Part shown: one piece after another, positions 7,097 to 9,156 of the stretch
How positions within the stretch are numbered: the first letter of the stretch is position 1
Layout of the letters: each line of letters opens with the position of its first letter
From: Parafilimonas sp.
Lineage (GTDB): Bacteria > Bacteroidota > Bacteroidia > Chitinophagales > Chitinophagaceae
Assembly: GCA_025927795.1 (NCBI GenBank)
Contig: JAICKT010000172.1
Span: 1-9,156 of the forward strand
Direction: 5' to 3'
Length of the DNA stretch: 9,156 nucleotides
Notes under the pieces: model-generated
Databases searched by the model: none
What the model saw: the letters and a program-made list of their open reading frames with translations, nothing else
Told to the model about the DNA's origin: nothing
Program-made: the position numbers and the translations under genes

Positions 7097-9156
7097 TTAC
7101 CTGGTTCTTAAAAATTGATATATATTTTTAAAGGACTGCTGATTGTTTTTATCGGTTAATGTTTGTGCTATTCCTTTCTTTTCAGATGTTGTTAAATGAA
7201 AACTTAATGATGCGGATACAGCATTTTGCGGCATTTCATAAGTAAAACCAGTTAAATATAAATTATTTGAAGGAACGCCTACCATATAGTTCAGTTGATC
7301 CTTTTGATAGTAATCCTGCATGTTAAACCAATTATTTTGCAGTAATAACATAGGCGTTGTTATTAAACCTGATATTGAATTTATTTCATACGGCCGTGAC
7401 CAGTTATCCGCTGAACGATCTCTTATTTCAACAATTACAACTTTAGATGTATTAGCCTGAAGCCAGTCTTTAAAAACATCTAAAAAACGAAGCGTTGTTT
7501 CATGCCCGAAATTATCTCTTAAACCTCCATCCATAATATAAATTCGCGGATTGCTCGGCATTTCAACATTTGGTAACACAAATGGAAAAGTTGCATTCAT
7601 GCGCAGTACAGAAAGAAAGCGCAGTTTATAAGGATCCTCATTTTTAAAAAAAGATTGATAATCTACAGCATCAATATCATATTCATTTAAATTATTTGGT
7701 TTTTCAACGGCGTGCATCATAAATCTTACAGGCTGTGTAGATAAAATTAATTTTCTTCCATCGCGTGTAATGGCCGAATAAAAAAACATGCTTGGTATTA
7801 TAGCATTTTCTTCAGGCAACTTATAATCGCCTAAATTTTTGTTGAGGGCATTTCGTGTATTCCAGTTTAATTTTTGTTCAAAAGCATAACCCCTGTCGAG
7901 TATATAAGAATTATTATTGAGATGAAAGTTGCGCAATGGACCGATCATATCTCTTGTAACAAGCGATGAAAAAACAGGATTTAAAAGATCTCTTGATATG
8001 TTATCCTTATATTGTTTTTGTTGAACTGAATTAATTTTTTTTTGCAATTTTTCCAGATACAATTCTCTAAAATATGCGGCGCCGATCATTCCACCCGAAG
8101 CGCCTGTAATTAAAAAAGTATGTTGAAAAAATTTGCCTTGTGTTAATGTATCAAGCTGCGTTAAAACATTCATTGTAAAATCAGCGCTTCTGTTACCGCC
8201 ACCGCTAACATCAAGAATAAACATCACTGGTTTTTCCTCATGTTGTTTTGCTTTCCATTTATTTAAAATTGAAATAAAATTTTCTTTATCGTTTGCTACT
8301 GCAGAATCATTTGCTAATTGAAAAAGGCTTTCTTTATTATAGATGGGTTGCTGCTTTTCGTTATTATAATTTAAGCCATACGCTTTATTGCGCGGGTCAA
8401 TAACATGCTCCTGAAAAAGCCAGTTAATAAAAAAATAAATTGCGAGCACAACAGGTACACTCCAGTTGCCTAAAAAAAGTGATAAGGCACCGGCAACTGC
8501 AATAAGTATTGTAAAAAAAAGTGTTATACTGGCTGCTGCAGGAATTTGAAAATATTTATTCTCCGCAAAAAATCCAAGCAAAATCAATAACACCAATGCA
8601 AGAACTACTGCTTGTATCGCTGCAACATGATGACGCTTAAAAATAGAGCTTAAAAATTCCTGGCTATAATGCCGCACATTTCTTGGTTTTCTTAATCCGA
8701 ATGTTGCGCTCAAAAACCAGTCAACACGCATCTCACCCTTTTCTCTAATAGGGTTTTTTATAATTCTTGCAGCACGTTCATATTTTTCGTTGGCAGAAGT
8801 AATGTGTATTGCCATTTTACGATAAATATTTTTATCAGTTCCAAAAAAGTATCCAAAAGCAATGGCAATTGACAAAATAAATCCACCCAAAAAACCAGCA
8901 GCAAGCGTTAGAATTTGTATAGCAGAAGCAAACTCTTCGCGTATTTGATAACTTACCGTAAACCAACAATAGCAGAATAAAAATATTATCGGGATAACAG
9001 CATTATTAATACAATATTTTAAAAAAGGCTGTGCCGTAGTGGCTAAAAATCTTATGTGTTTTGTATGCAGAATAAATGTTGTAATGTTCCAGCTCATGAT
9101 AAATGAGCCAATTGTAAAGCCAACAAATGCAATGCTAAGTGCGCCAACGTTACCAA
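7097..9156 (-). CDS. Membrane-bound patatin-like phospholipase, 5' end outside the window
   Basis: The frame ends at TAA 7097-7099 and is open through the right edge. The 19 codons before the first Met (9097) read GNVGALSIAFVGFTIGSFI, a membrane segment, so the true start lies outside. Counting from Met 9097, further membrane segments are at about 33-50, 57-86, 157-178, 184-210 and 211-228. The C-terminal part is a patatin hydrolase: oxyanion-hole GGGNRS (299-304), nucleophile elbow GASGG with Ser334 (codon 8098-8096), and the dyad Asp523 in MDGGLRDN (codon 7531-7529). NATFPFVLP (501-509) is also typical of the fold. Family members release fatty acids from phospholipids or other acyl lipids. 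At least six membrane segments ahead of the domain place the enzyme at the inner membrane; substrate is unknown. It is co-directional with padR-pspC, 193 bp upstream. Confidence 0.92.
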   Translation of the reverse strand, partial: GNVGALSIAFVGFTIGSFIMSWNITTFILHTKHIRFLATTAQPFLKYCINNAVIPIIFLFCYCWFTVSYQIREEFASAIQILTLAAGFLGGFILSIAIAFGYFFGTDKNIYRKMAIHITSANEKYERAARIIKNPIREKGEMRVDWFLSATFGLRKPRNVRHYSQEFLSSIFKRHHVAAIQAVVLALVLLILLGFFAENKYFQIPAAASITLFFTILIAVAGALSLFLGNWSVPVVLAIYFFINWLFQEHVIDPRNKAYGLNYNNEKQQPIYNKESLFQLANDSAVANDKENFISILNKWKAKQHEEKPVMFILDVSGGGNRSADFTMNVLTQLDTLTQGKFFQHTFLITGASGGMIGAAYFRELYLEKLQKKINSVQQKQYKDNISRDLLNPVFSSLVTRDMIGPLRNFHLNNNSYILDRGYAFEQKLNWNTRNALNKNLGDYKLPEENAIIPSMFFYSAITRDGRKLILSTQPVRFMMHAVEKPNNLNEYDIDAVDYQSFFKNEDPYKLRFLSVLRMNATFPFVLPNVEMPSNPRIYIMDGGLRDNFGHETTLRFLDVFKDWLQANTSKVVIVEIRDRSADNWSRPYEINSISGLITTPMLLLQNNWFNMQDYYQKDQLNYMVGVPSNNLYLTGFTYEMPQNAVSASLSFHLTTSEKKGIAQTLTDKNNQQSFKNIYQFLRTR

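Noticed and set aside
9095..9097. Met at 9097 as the true start of the patatin gene
   Set aside because: The frame is open upstream to the window edge and those codons encode a membrane segment, so the gene is cut by the edge.
7097..9156. CBASS-type patatin effector of a defence system
   Set aside because: No cyclase gene (CD-NTase) or accessory genes are seen beside it, and it is polytopic, unlike the soluble CapV effectors.

Overview
The window reads as chromosomal DNA of a Bacteroidota bacterium, probably of the Chitinophagaceae type. The support is indirect. The DNA is AT-rich, starts lack Shine-Dalgarno sequences and follow A/T-rich leaders, and the proteins are of types common in that group: a secreted S9 peptidase with a seven-blade-type propeller, a PadR-PspC pair, and an exported protein with long 'DDS' helical repeats. 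I see no rRNA, tRNA, CRISPR array, insertion sequence or phage gene. The window looks like a housekeeping and envelope region, not a mobile island.

Layout, left to right. (1) 1-1129, minus strand: an exported protein whose 3' end lies beyond the left edge. It has a signal peptide, a beta-rich N-terminal domain and a long helical repeat array, which at the DNA level is a 207-bp tandem repeat. Its reading frame is open to the edge; every plus-strand frame over it is a shadow. (2) 1301-3622, plus strand: a secreted S9 serine peptidase, followed after 31 bp by (3) rpiA (3654-4337), ribose-5-phosphate isomerase A. (4) A stem-loop directly after rpiA works as an intrinsic terminator for the minus-strand genes converging from the right. 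(5) 4396-6519, minus strand: a large membrane protein with two PspC domains, preceded with a 12-bp gap by (6) a PadR repressor gene (6532-6903). A TACTAT/ATAGTA dyad upstream of it is a candidate autoregulatory operator. (7) 7097-9156, minus strand: a polytopic membrane protein with a C-terminal patatin phospholipase domain. Its frame is open at the right edge, so the first Met in the window (9097) is probably not the true start.

How they fit together. PadR and PspC very probably form a self-regulated envelope-response operon. The patatin gene lies upstream on the same strand with no evident terminator between, so read-through is possible but not shown. The S9 peptidase and rpiA may share a transcript, though their functions are unrelated. 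I found no clear new defence or mobile system. The most unusual items are the 69-residue tandem repeat protein, the double-PspC protein with an inserted loop and amphipathic linker, and the membrane-embedded patatin.
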